From Plantago major (lineage: Eukaryota; Streptophyta; Magnoliopsida; Lamiales; Plantaginaceae): a DNA stretch of 64,000 nucleotides. The first letter of the stretch is position 1. Every line of letters starts with the position of its first letter. Positions 48,363 to 59,973 of the stretch are shown in pieces. The position numbers were made by a program, and so were the translations under genes. The notes below the pieces were generated by a model. It was not told where the DNA came from. It did no database searches and worked only from the letters and a program-made list of their open reading frames with translations. The DNA lies in assembly GCA_026545765.1 (NCBI GenBank), contig CM048841.1, forward strand, positions 95,933,352-95,997,351, in the 5' to 3' direction.

Positions 48363-48519
48363 AGTAAAAGAATGGAGATAGTTTTCAAAAGTATCTGCTG
48401 CGGTAGTCATATATAATGGTTCCGGTATGGGAGTATGGAAGTTTCCTTTTCTTGACTTTGGGGAGGTAGGGTGAATAGTCACCGTCACATGCTTTACCTT
48501 ATGATACAAGTTCTCTCTA

Positions 48520-51000
48520 CTACTCCCTACTTTCGAAATAAATGTCCCGCTTGACTTTTAAATAATTTTCTAGCTCAAAATTGATTGATTAAATATCACT
48601 CTCAAATTATATAAAAAAAACATATTTTATGAAAATACACTTCCTGAACTTTGTTAATACTATATTTTTATTAAGTTCTTTTTCGATAGAACTCTTACTA
48701 AGTTGTGGTCTAAATCGACTTAGGAATTTATAATTTAAAGATGACATTTGTTCTACACCGGGAGTACTGGTTAATTTTATGCTTTGTTTAGGGTCAAATA
48801 TAGAGGCGTGTTATGTTACTTTTCTGTTGATTCAATTATAATATACTTGCAGACATCATAAGTGTGTGTATAAGGATTATTCTTTCACTTTTCTTATGTA
48901 ATTTTATAGTTTAAGGGGAGCTCAAATTAATATACAAGTCTTGTGTAAGCAAACAAAAGTTTGACGACAGACAAAACACGTATTTGTAGTTTAGTTAGAT
49001 GTGATTTTTATGGTTTGAAAGATGTGGTAGAAGTATATCCAATTTTTGAACCGTTCATTCTCGTAATTTTATGGACTAGTTTGTGATTGAGTCGTCATTT
49101 GAGAAGAAGAAATGTTGAGGGTTTTTAACCTTGTATGTTTAACACGAAAAATTCAACGATTTGTGGTGTATCAATAAGATTGTAACTATATCGTTTTATT
49201 TAGAGATAATTATCATGAAAATATGTGATAATATTTAAAAAATATCGAACATATCCAAATCTTACTTGTGTAGAGCCCATCTAATTTTGGGGTGATATGC
49301 CAGAACTAGGATCTTGATCTCTAACTAACATATATTCTTCGATAAATATGAGACAATAATAGCTGAAATTGTTAGCTGAAGTTGTTAAAGATGGAACAAG
49401 TAACGACTACATCAAACTCCTTAGTTACTACGTATTCAATTATTATTTTTTTTTAACAATTGTAATGTATTTGAACAAAAAAAAAACAATTGAAATATAT
49501 TTGTAGTTAATCTCAAATGGATAATTTGTTTTTGGCTTTTTGATATTATTTACGTCATATAGATTTAAATATGTTATTTTTTTAAATATTTCTTACCACT
49601 TGACCACCTTATACAAATTCTCAAACCCGATAATTTTACAATTTTCTCTGGCACTCTGGCATTAGGCATTAAGTGTTGCTCGTCGAACTACCAATTCCTT
49701 GTAGTGATTTATTGTTATAGATGGGTTGAAAGCACTTACTATTAGTACTATAATGGAAAAATATCTTCCCTTAGCTTTCCGTATTCAACTTTAGTTGTGC
49801 AAAAGTAACCATTATAGTTCAACTAAGACATAATTTCCTAAAATCTTACTATTCTCATGCCAGAAAAATTGCCTAATTCAAGAAAATGTTTGAGTTAAGA
49901 ACAATGTTCTACTTGCTAGATAAAGAAAAATGACGATTAACATTACATATTTAACATGTTATTTGTAACGGATATGTGATGTTTTTGTTGTTTTGACAGA
50001 CGGCAGTAATGGTCGTTAATTTACCATTTCTTCAGTCGAAATTTGTTGTTTTCCTTTTCATATTAGAAGCTTCTGATGGTAATTAGAGCAGTTAGGCTCT
50101 GTTTTAATGACGTGAGAGTGAAGGCTACTGGCTTTTTTCTCAATATATAGACTTTTTCTTAGGTAGAAAAACGGGACCTATGGTCTGAAGTCTATGATTA
50201 TGAGATCACAAAACGTGTGTGTCGTGTAATTGACTTATTCAATGTGGCCTGGGGAGGTCGAGGCAGGTCATTCTTGGGTAAGGCCTGGAGCCGAATCTAT
50301 TTCTATTTCGTATTTATTTATTTATCTAACAAGTCAAGTCAAACTCGATTCAATAATATCTCATCATGATACAGAGTTAATTTATCTATATATTAAAAGA
50401 AAAACCATTTAAGTATTCTTAAGGGGTGACAAGTCATCAATTATGTGGAATTGATGAGCATTCTTATTGGCTGAATTCTATCTACTTGGCAGCATGAACA
50501 TTTTTCTTTGTCCAGAAATTCATTTTCACTATTTTCATTCTCTGCCTAACAAACTCCTCCATCTAAACCTAATCGGCAGAGAAACACAACAGTTCAATTG
50601 TCGATACCTTTTGAAATCGATTGACGATTCCCTTCCCCAAATCGACAATGGCCCTGCAGCTCTCTCATTTGATGGAATTCAAATCGATTCTCTATCAGGT
50701 AATTTGTGTAAATTTATTTCCAATGATACCAAGCTCATTTCCAATGATACCAAGCTACACACGAATGGTAAAATAAACATCTTTAAAACCATTATCATCT
50801 GTGCTCATTTCCAATGATACCAAGCTCGAACTCCTTACCCGTCATTCAATTTGATTTTACACTCATTTCTTTAATAAGCTACGTGGAACCTATACACAAT
50901 TAGATATTTGGTTCGAATCGAGTTATATGTGTATATATATATACACACACACCGATACTTACCTCAATTCGACTCATTTAATTACACCAACTCACTACGA
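48520..51000. other. 2.5 kb gene-free spacer
   Basis: 48525-48775 looks like a strongly decayed Stowaway-like MITE (ACTCCCTACTTTCG ... CACCGGGAGTA). 50690-50830 repeats ATTTCCAATGATACCAAGCT three times. A (TA)n/(CA)n palindrome lies at about 50932-50952. The remainder is A/T-rich without gene signals. Confidence 0.45.
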
Positions 51001-51637
51001 CGGATTCTCTTTTCGGACGAAATTATGTTTATGAAAACTTGAGGGGCACAAATTGTTATTTTTATCCTTTCGTCCTCTTCAACCAAATTCAGTTCAATGA
51101 GGTTCACAGATTCCGGTCTCTCGCTGTGAAACAGCCTCCCGGTGAGGCGGCCGCTCGTCTTCCGGCGGTGCCGCGCCTCCGGTCTCCCAAGTTTCAGTTC
51201 GATCTATTCTGCTCGGCTGTGCTGCTGACTGCTGGTGCTTCTCCAATCCATTGTCGATTTGCCCTCTTCTACTTCTACTGCTCCTTCATTTCACATTGTA
51301 ATCATCCTATTCCTTCCTTTCATGAGTTCATACTTTTCCCTCTTATTGAATTTGGTATTTCATTGTGTATAATTTTTTGTTGATTGTGAATTTGTCAATT
51401 GCAGGGCCAGGGCGTTATTTGGTTTTTATGGTTGGCTTGGAGCTGTGATTCTAGTGTCTACTGATTTGGGTACAATTCTATTTCTAGTGTCTACTGACTA
51501 CTGCTTCTATATGGTGTGCAAATTGTAGTATTTGTTTCACTGTCTGGGTTTTATTGTTTTATTACTATGTCTTGTAATGTGATTGCTATGCTATCTTGAT
51601 CTTGCTGTATGTAACTAGAACATTTCAAATTTTAAGG

Positions 51638-52090
51638 ATGAAGAAAAAAGATAGAGGAAAGAAGAAAGTTCCAGTAACTGGTAGTGGATCAATTAAATCT
51701 TTCTTCGAAAGTGGTGAATCTTGTTAAAACTGCTCTTCGGAGAGGTCTTTTTCAGCTATGAAACTTGTTAAAACTGCTCTTCCGAGTAAGATGGGGGAAG
51801 GTTACTTGGGAGATTCGATGAGTGTGTACATTGAGAGAGAGTTAGCTAAAAGCATTAGCGAAGATTTGATCATTGATGAATTCTATACAATGAAGAATTG
51901 TAGAACGCAACTCATGTAGTAGTTGTTGCTTGTAACTTTTTGTTGAGACTAGATGTCAATGGTTGGGATTTGGTCATGTATTTCATCAACAATGTATCTT
52001 AAGTTTTGCTATTAATTTTTTTTTATCGACACATGAGTTCTAAAAAAATTATTTAGCCCATGTTTAAAAAAATTCCTAGATCCGCCCCTG
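51638..52090 (+). mobile_element. Internally deleted hAT transposon (zf-MYM1-like transposase relic)
   Basis: An N-terminal stub (51638-51727; MKKKDRGKKK ... GSIKSFFESGESC) is typical of plant hAT-derived zinc-finger MYM-type transposases. It is followed directly by a C-terminal stub (51731-51919) with SSERSFSAMKLVKTAL and YLGDSMSVYIERELA, the hAT dimerisation motif. The catalytic middle is gone. The right end CCTAGATCCGCCCCTG (to 52090) is the common hAT terminal sequence; a left terminal repeat was not found, so the true left edge (perhaps near 51040) is open. Confidence 0.75.
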
Positions 52091-52315
52091 CAATCACTGT
52101 TGTTGAATGCCCACCATCTGTTTGTTAAAATTCCTCAACTGGAAGTTTAGAACCACCATGTTCTTATCTCTGGCAGTAATGAGTATGAATGCATACCTGT
52201 AAAAGGGTCTGCTGGAAACAAGATTCTAATTCTAAAGCTACAGTCTTTTCTTGTCTCAGTTAGATTCTGAACAGCTTGTTCTTGAAAATACATTGTGGAT
52301 TGTTACAGAAAAAGT

Positions 52316-53539
52316 ATGATGGCGACACAAATCTTCAAGAAACTAAGTTTGGCTACCATGAACGCTGCTACTACCGGCTTCCACCGGACGAAAACCAGCT
52401 CAGCTGCGTATGTAGCTTCGAGAGCCCGTGACTCCAGGTTCGAAAAGCTCATGGAGACATACAAGAATCTCCTCAAAGCCGTCTCGATTCAGGACCTCAT
52501 CCTTGCTTCCAACACCAACCCTCCATCAGTATCCATCGAGTTTCTCCACCGACTTTCTCAAAAACTGCACCTCAACTTCGGCCCTACCGCGTTCCTACGT
52601 AAGTACCCTCACATGTTCCACATTTTCAACCACCCGACCAATCGCCAACCATTTTGCATGCTCACCCTGACAGCCAACCAAATCGTTCGCCAAGAAACTG
52701 AGGCCATTAACGACTCCCTGCCTCTTGTTAAAATTCGATTGATCAAGCTTCTGTCAATGTCGCATTCAAAAATGCTGCCGCTTCGTGCTGTTTTCAAAGT
52801 GTGGAGAGAGTTGGGACTCCCTGATGACTTTGAGGACTCGGTTATATCGAGAAATGGTGATATTTTTGAACTTGGAGATGGAAATGAGCCAAATACTCAT
52901 TCTTTGAAACTCAAGTCTTGTGAAGGGTTTAAAGATTGTTTGGTTCCTGCTGTTGAGAACTGGAGGGTTGTGGAGTGCTGTAAGGAGGATTGTAATGTAG
53001 ATAGGACTGAGATGAGGTACAGATTTAAGCAAGGGTTTCCACCACAGATGCGGTTGACGAAGACTTTCAAGGCCAAAGTTAAGGAGTGGCAGAGGTTACC
53101 ATATGTCGGGCCTTATGAGGAGATGGGTAAGGAGGAAACGAGGAGGATCAAGCATGGCATACGAAGAATGGAGAAAAGGGCGGTGGGGATAATGCACGAG
53201 TTCTTGAGCTTGACCGTTGAGAAGATGGTGGAGGTGGAGAAGGTTAGTCATTTTAGACAGTGGTTCGGTATCGAACTTAATGTGCGGGATTTGTTCCTGG
53301 ACCATCCTGGAATATTCTATTTGTCAACCAAAGGGAAAAGACATACGGTGTTTTTGAGGGAAGCTTATGAGAGGGGGTGCCTGATCAATCCAAACCCAGT
53401 TTATGAAGCTCGAAGAAAGCTTCTTTATCTTATTGCTATGGGGCGTCGTGGCATGAATAGATACAATAGTAAGGTAGGGGATGTGGATTCTGTTGAAGAG
53501 AGTGAAGCAGAAGAAATGAGCGATGATCCGAGGAGATAA
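52316..53539 (+). CDS. PORR-domain organelle RNA-binding protein (WTF-like), single coding exon
   Basis: The product is 407 residues. The first ATG of the open frame is at 52316; the codons before it contain no ATG, and TTGTTACAG just upstream looks like the acceptor of a 5' UTR intron. The N-terminus (MMATQIFKKLSLATMNAATT, then basic residues) is a likely mitochondrial or plastid targeting peptide. The PORR domain (PF11955) runs from about residue 40 (RDSRFEKLMETYKNLLKAV) through LHRLSQKLHLNFGPTAFLRKYP, MLTLTANQIVRQE, PLRAVFKVWRELGLPDDF and RQWFGIELNVRDLFLDHPGIFYLSTKG to LLYLIAMGRRG. It ends in an acidic tail. Family members (WTF1, RPD1, WTF9) bind group II introns and help splice organelle transcripts. 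The closest relative I recall is At1g06440. The specific target is unknown. Confidence 0.9.
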   Translation: MMATQIFKKLSLATMNAATTGFHRTKTSSAAYVASRARDSRFEKLMETYKNLLKAVSIQDLILASNTNPPSVSIEFLHRLSQKLHLNFGPTAFLRKYPHMFHIFNHPTNRQPFCMLTLTANQIVRQETEAINDSLPLVKIRLIKLLSMSHSKMLPLRAVFKVWRELGLPDDFEDSVISRNGDIFELGDGNEPNTHSLKLKSCEGFKDCLVPAVENWRVVECCKEDCNVDRTEMRYRFKQGFPPQMRLTKTFKAKVKEWQRLPYVGPYEEMGKEETRRIKHGIRRMEKRAVGIMHEFLSLTVEKMVEVEKVSHFRQWFGIELNVRDLFLDHPGIFYLSTKGKRHTVFLREAYERGCLINPNPVYEARRKLLYLIAMGRRGMNRYNSKVGDVDSVEESEAEEMSDDPRR

Positions 53540-54433
53540 AGTTGGATGTAACTCTTCGTTCTGTAGGGTGTCAAAAAAATTCGAGTAGGCATTCTTAGAT
53601 GGAGCTTTGCTTGTTCCAGTTTCCTGGTTAGCTCCTCTAACAATGATGTGGAGAGGTCACAAAAGGTACCATGTACAATATTACTTCTCCCCTCAGGCAG
53701 TCCAGCTGTTCCTGTTATACAATTTTCTCTATTCTGCACTTTATTTTAATGTCACAGGACACACATACACAGGCCATAGCCTGGAAGCATGGAGATGTAA
53801 GAAAATAGTTGCTTTCATCTATGAAATTGAACTGTTGTGCTCAATTTGTTTTCTGCACAAGTCTACATTTTCCATGCCGTTAATTCAAGGTAACAGTCTA
53901 AGTTTGTCAAGGAACTTGTTTTAGCCAGGTTTTGAAATTTATATAGCTACTTTTGTTATTGATCATGAATATGGCCTTCAAGTCCCTCTCAACATGCCGC
54001 TCTGCAGATTGGAATTCGAATCTCAGATGCATATATAAGACCATCTGCTATAACACTACTACATTGTTGATTGGAAAATAGGGTAGCCAATGGAATGGTG
54101 TCTTTGTTTATCTTGCTTTAGGTTGAAGTACAGGGTGGATAATATTCGGGTTTAGTTAAGTAGTATAGCTTTCTGGCCAAAAGAGGTCCATTGTTGTTTC
54201 ATGTTTGCCAATGGAACATCTGCTACAATCTTTTTCCTGAACATTTCAGTTTGTTTAGCTAGAGTTGTGCTACCAAAATAACCCCAATCTTTGCCTCACA
54301 TGACCTATTATGAGTATTCTAGTACTTCAAAACTAAAAACTTGTTTTGAACTGTTGAATCTTGAGTAGACATTGCCTAGCCCTCTGAAGGATTGCTTCTG
54401 TCTTGCTCCTCTTCTTCAGAAAACCACTAGCAC

Positions 54434-54772
54434 CTAGCTGGCATCTCGATTCATCCTCGGTAGAACTGCTGCCTTTCTTCCTCTTCTTTCTGTTTGAGGA
54501 CTCTGTTTTTCACCAATAGCACAAAAAAACCACCCATTAATGAAAGAAAGATGGCAACTTTGCATGTTGATAAAGGCATTTTGTACAAGGATTTCACCTT
54601 GAGTGTGAACAGAGGGGCAAGTGGAGATGGAAGAGTTGTTGCTGGACTGAAAATCTGAAATGAAATCTTTGAGGTCCATTTTCAGATAGTCAAACCTGTT
54701 TGGATGCTGCAACTCCAAGATTTCCAGTTCTTCTTTTGCACATTCTATGACACCTGAAGTGTTGTTATCCAT
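54434..54772 (-). CDS. Small uncharacterised plant protein
   Basis: As one exon it encodes 112 residues from ATG 54770-54772. The first 55 residues look constrained: MDNNTSGVIECAKEELEILE, then LQHPNRFDYLKMDLKDFISD, a helical acidic segment I associate with short plant proteins of unknown function. The rest is Ser/Thr-rich, and the end (RRGRKAAVLPRMNRDAS) is basic. A GT-AG intron inside the frame is possible (donor after HTQ at about 54600; acceptor AAACAG near 54506), which would remove the less protein-like central stretch. No domain or function can be named. It lies between the PORR and FTSH6 genes on the opposite strand. Confidence 0.6.
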   Translation of the reverse strand: MDNNTSGVIECAKEELEILELQHPNRFDYLKMDLKDFISDFQSSNNSSISTCPSVHTQGEILVQNAFINMQSCHLSFINGWFFCAIGEKQSPQTERRGRKAAVLPRMNRDAS

Positions 54773-54849
54773 GGTTCTTGTCTTGTGTTCCTGAGGATGC
54801 CTATTGCTTTCTGAACTCACTTCCTTTTACTACCTTGTTTACACAAATA

Positions 54850-55960
54850 CACACACAACAGAAGCACTAATATGGAACTAAAAGTGTGATCTTTTTGTAG
54901 TAGGATTATATGATATGTACTGTGAGAAAGGGAAGTTGAGATGTTTAATGGAATGCAGTAAATGCATTAACACATACCCTGACTGATTGTCTCTTTGGGT
55001 TTAAATAGGGTTGTCAAGAAAAGTGGATTTGTCTTATGTCTTTCAATCTTCCAAAAAGTACTTTTTGGGATGTGTCAAAACTCCAAATTAATTTTGTTAT
55101 GCATCTGCATTTGCACTCTCCGCCAGAATTTCCTCCACATGTCGGCTAAAAACATTCAAACTGTTTGGTATAGAGTTAAAATACGAGTTAAAGTAAAAAA
55201 TTTAGTTAATAAATAATAACTGAGTTAAAAGTGAATTATATAAAATGATGTTTGAGATAGAGTTAAAATTGTATATGTTTATAGGGTTGTTATATAAGAG
55301 GTGTAAGATATAATTGATGTGTATAAGAAAGAAGTGATAGATTTAATTTTTTTAAGGTTATTTGATTGGTTTTAATGTTGTTTGATTGGTTTATGATTGA
55401 TAGTATGATTGAAAAAGTAAGGAGAGATAAAGAATATGGTGGAAAGAGAAGTATAATTGTTGAGTGGAGTAAAAATTGAGTTAAAAATTTAAAATGTTTG
55501 ATTTATAGTTTCATGCCAAATGCTTCAAATTTTTTAACTTAATTTTTAACATATTAGTGCTATAACAAATTGTTTTTATTCCAAAGTTTTGATTCTTTTA
55601 AACTCCCATGAATTAGGTGGTACCATAATTATACAATGAGCATTATATATTACAGTAAAACATGTTAAGTATCTAAATTCACTATAAAATGTTGTAAGTG
55701 GAAAAAAACAAATTAACTACTAACAAGGATTGATCAAGTTCTCAAGGCATTAATTAAGATCATGGTTCAAGATTATGTTGTTTATATTCGGGTCAATAAA
55801 AATGAAGTGACTTCACGATTTTCAAGGAAATGTGTTCTGTGTTCTACACAACTTCTTTACATGAACTTATCTGCAAGCAATAATATTTATTTGGCTTCTT
55901 GCGGGTAAGTTCAAATGGATTTTTGTTGTATTATATACATACTTTTTATTATAAATCATA
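54850..55960. other. Spacer with a MITE-like block
   Basis: 55160-55540 is rich in GAGTTAAAA phrases, starts with CTGTTTGGTATAGAGTT and ends with TTTCATGCCAAATGC, reminiscent of hAT-type MITEs. No gene recognised. Confidence 0.4.
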
Positions 55961-56218
55961 CTCCCTCCGTTCTAAATAAAAATTTTCATTTTACTATTCT
56001 GCAGTCAACTGTTTTCGACTTTGACCACAAATTACTCTTGAACTATAATAGTAAATAATTCAATAAAATAATATAATGAAAATGTAATTATTGAATTTTT
56101 ATTAGATGATTTTATTAAAAAGATTTATTATTATATTTTAAGAGTAATTTGTGGTTAAAGTTGAAGACAGTTGATCGTTCAAAGTCAAAATGGAAAGTTT
56201 TCTTTGGAACGGAGGGAG
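55961..56218. mobile_element. Complete Stowaway-like MITE (258 bp)
   Basis: CTCCCTCCGTTCTAAATAAA at the left and TTTGGAACGGAGGGAG at the right are inverted repeats flanked by TA. It is the same family as 22775-23029, with CAGTCAACTGTTTTCGAC / GAAGACAGTTGATC inner inverted repeats. Confidence 0.85.
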
Positions 56219-56431
56219 TATTAATCGGGAGAATATAACGTGTATTTCTAAAGTATTTCTAAAAATGGAGTCACACTCAGGAACCACATCTTGTGAAGTG
56301 AGGTACAATCGACAAGGTGATAGTTTTTTTTTCTATTCCCTTCGTTACAATCAGGTATTTACGTATTTCATTTTCGTCCCGTCCCAATCAATTCTATATA
56401 CTTTTTTATATGGTCAACTTTATAACACATA

Positions 56432-56663
56432 CTCCCTCTATTTCAGAAAAATTGTTACATTTGACGTATTAATCGTTTTCAGCTGATTAATAATTACTCA
56501 TAACGATAATAAGAATAATTTAATAAAATCATATAATAAAAATTTAATTACTAAATTTTCATTATATAATTTTAATAATTTATTTATTAATATCGTTTAA
56601 GAAGAATTACACAAACGCGACATACCATAATAAGAAATGTAACTTTTTCAGAAATGGAGGGAG
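56432..56663. mobile_element. Complete Stowaway-like MITE (232 bp)
   Basis: CTCCCTCTATTTCAGAAAAA and TTTTTCAGAAATGGAGGGAG ends with flanking TA. It lies about 460 bases upstream of the FTSH6 start codon and 213 bases from the previous copy, so it belongs to the FTSH6 upstream region. Confidence 0.85.
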
Positions 56664-56998
56664 TATTTATTTATTGCCGATTACCACTAATCAATCAACA
56701 TATATTCTACGGACCCATGATGGTTAGGCAATAATAGTTGCATTTTTTCCAACTTGAACACTTGTCACACCTAACATGAAGTTTCAAATGTTGGCCCAAT
56801 GCTTCCCCAAGTGTATGGTTCTAAACAAAAATCACAATTTCCCCCATCATCCAATTAGATCACTAAAACTGTTCGATCTTATGACAACATTCATCACCAA
56901 TCTAGACTCTTCATGAACACCAAGTCACCAAAACATCATCAAATATCCACTCCATAAATCCAAACTAAAATGCCACTAGAAACATGTCATTCATCACC

Positions 56999-57006
56999 TA
57001 TTTAAA
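56999..57006 (+). promoter_or_regulatory. Likely TATA box of FTSH6
   Basis: TATTTAAA about 118 bases upstream of the ATG at 57124, preceded by C/A-rich sequence. No heat-shock element or other motif was assigned with certainty. Confidence 0.5.
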
Positions 57007-57123
57007 CCAACCCTATTCATCACAATCCCTCCAGAAAAAACTTAACTTTCATCAACACCCAAGTAAACAAAACAGCCTGCAAACTACTAACACAGTTACA
57101 CATTTCTTGCAACGTTGAGAAAA

Positions 57124-59517
57124 ATGTCACCTGCGGTATCTTTATCATCACCAAACCTTCCAGTCTGCAACTCCCACAACTTTGATCACCGGCCAAAAAC
57201 CACCCCATGTCACAGTTCACCTCAAGAACCCAAACTTACTAGAAGAAAGCTATTGAATTCGACCGCGCTTACACTATTAGGCGCGGCTGCACCACAGCCT
57301 GCGAAAGCTGAACCCGAGAGTCCGATGGAAGCTACGTCTAGTCGAATGTCTTATTCAAGATTTCTGGAGTACTTGGATCAAGGTGCTGTGAAAAAAGTGG
57401 ACCTGTTTCAGAATGGGACAGTAGCAATTGCTGAGGTGTACAATCCTGTACTAAGTAAGATGCAGAGAGTCAAGATACAGCTACCTGGATTGCCTCAAGA
57501 ACTATTGAGGAAGTTCGAAGAGAAGGATGTCGATTTCGCAGCACACCCGATAGAACCGGATGTTACAGGGATTGCTCTTGATTTGTTGGGCAACTTAGCG
57601 TTCCCGTTGCTTCTGTTAGGCTCTCTGTTCTTGAGAAATTCATCTGGCAATCCTGGAGGACCTAACCTACCTTTTGGCCTAGGAAGGTATATATTTTCAA
57701 GTTCATAATTAAGAGGTTCTATTTCCAAATCCAACAGGAACTTCAATTTCTTGACACTAACTATCATGCAGGAGTAAAGCTAAGTTCCAGATGGAGCCAA
57801 ACACAGGAATAACATTCGACGACGTAGCTGGAGTCGATGAAGCGAAGCAAGATTTTCAAGAGATTGTTGAGTTTCTGAAGACCCCAGAGAAGTTTGCAGC
57901 AGTAGGAGCAAGAATACCAAAGGGAGTGCTTCTAGTTGGACCACCTGGAACAGGGAAGACGTTGCTGGCTAAGGCCATAGCTGGAGAAGCTGAAGTCCCG
58001 TTCTTTTCGCTGTCAGGATCAGAGTTCATTGAAATGTTTGTAGGAGTTGGAGCTTCAAGAGTGAGGGACTTGTTCAACAAAGCTAAAGCAAATTCGCCTT
58101 GTTTGGTTTTCATCGATGAGATAGATGCCGTTGGAAGGCAGAGGGGAACTGGCATTGGTGGAGGAAATGATGAGAGGGAGCAAACACTTAATCAATTGCT
58201 AACAGAAATGGATGGCTTCACAGGAAACACTGGAGTTATTGTCATTGCGGCTACTAATCGTCCTGAAATTCTTGATGCAGCGTTGCTTAGGCCAGGAAGG
58301 TTTGATAGACAGGTTAGTGTCACTTCGATCATCCTACACAGATTAAGAGGTCTTTATAAGAGTCTTATAGGACAATTTGGCTAATGCAGTCATAGGCATA
58401 TTCGTAACAATTTGACGTATGAAGCAGGTTTCAGTCGCCCTACCAGACGTAAGAGGAAGGGAAGACGTGCTAAAGGTTCATAGTAAGAATAAGTTGCTGG
58501 ACAAAGATGTTGATCTAAGTGTTATTGCCATGAGAACTCCAGGATTTAGTGGAGCAGATTTAGCAAATCTCATGAATGAAGCTGCGATTCTTGCTGGGAG
58601 ACGAGGCAAAGATAGAATCACGGTGAAGGAGATTGATGACTCAATAGACCGGATCATAGCAGGAATGGAAGGAACTCAGATGACAGATGGAAAGAGCAAG
58701 ACCTTGGTAGCTTATCATGAAGTTGGACATGCAATCTGCGCGTAAGTCATCGGTATTTGATAACTAGAAAGTTGTGATTCATACCTTCACCTGTACAGAA
58801 GGTTAGACCGGATTTTCCAATAAAATTGGAGCTGATTAGCTGGGTTTCTAATGTCAGGGCATTGACTCCGGGTCATGATCCTGTTCAGAAGGTTAGTGTG
58901 ATTCCCCGAGGACAAGCTCGTGGATTAACATGGTTCTTACCGAACGAAGATCCAACACTAGTCTCTAAGAAGCAGCTATTTGCCAGAATAGTAGGAGGTC
59001 TTGGAGGTCGAGCAGCCGAGGAAGTGATCTTTGGAGAACCAGAAATCACTTCTGGTGCAGCAGGAGACCTGCAACAAATAACTCAACTAGCAAGACAGGT
59101 AAATTAAACAGAACGCGGAATAACTAAGATGTATAATAACAATGATAAATGCTTTGTTCTTGTTTTGATCCTCAGATGGTGATAACCTACGGAATGTCAG
59201 ACATCGGACCATGGGCACTGATAGATCAAACAGCACAGAGCAGTGACTTGGTATTGAGGATGTTGGCACGGAACCAAATGTCCGAGAAACTTGCAGAAGA
59301 CATTGATAACTCGGTGAGGCAGATAGTTGAAGATGCATATGAGATTTCAAAGAACCACATAAGGAACAACAGGGAGGCTATTGATAAGTTAGTTGAGGTG
59401 CTGATGGAGAAGGAAACGATCACCGGGGAGGAGTTTATAGCGATACTCTCGGAGTTTACAGATATCCCCTCAGAGAATGTAAACAGAAAGCCTATCAGAG
59501 AGTTGATTGAGGCTTAA
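57124..59517 (+). CDS. FTSH6: FTSH6, chloroplast ATP-dependent zinc metalloprotease (5 exons)
   Basis: Exons are 57124-57686, 57772-58312, 58428-58741, 58858-59098 and 59176-59517, GT-AG and in phase, giving 666 residues. The N-terminus [13 protein letters not shown] is a plastid transit peptide; [15 protein letters not shown] with a twin Arg and the following AKA suggests thylakoid targeting. Then come the lumenal segment [20 protein letters not shown], a membrane helix near [15 protein letters not shown], the AAA domain (Walker A GPPGTGKT, Walker [26 protein letters not shown]) and the protease HEVGH zinc site, completed downstream by an Asp in the GDLQQ region. [13 protein letters not shown] and the short C-terminus favour FTSH6 over FTSH2/FTSH8. 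FTSH6 of Arabidopsis is implicated in Lhcb3/Lhcb1 turnover and heat memory (HSP21). All catalytic residues are present. Confidence 0.95.
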
Positions 59518-59973
59518 GAAGCTCATTCATGTTCAGGAACTGCTTTAGGTTTAGATGCACAGTTGTATCATTGTATAGTAAGAAAAACTTTATAGGGTTA
59601 ACACTTGATAGTATATCTTGACAATCTAGTCTTCAACTTTTCCCAAAGTTGCAGAAAACAACTCTTCAGCCTAAGTGCATGTATCTTTTTTGTTTTTGTT
59701 TTTTAGAAGAATAAAGTGCAAGAATTATCAGAGAAATTTGAGAACGAACTGCACGAATTACACATCGCCACATCAAAGTTTCGTGTAAATACAATATCAG
59801 AGACACAATTACTAGCCAACAACTAAAATATACAGAAAAGGTTATGCCTCCATGAAATTCTGATATGCAACACTTGTTAATAGAAGCAAGTAGATACCTA
59901 TTACAAGAGGAAAAGCAGAGAATATAATTGCTTGATGAAACCTGGAAACTGAAGATTTGGAAACTAGCACCAA
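59518..59973. other. Convergent 3' region of FTSH6 and the YSL gene
   Basis: It contains the probable 3' ends of two convergent genes. No further gene seen. Confidence 0.6.

Noticed and set aside
50384-50420. TCTATATATTAAAAGAAAAACC, resembling a Helitron 5' end
   Set aside because: No matching 3' hairpin plus CTRR end was found in the next 1.5 kb.
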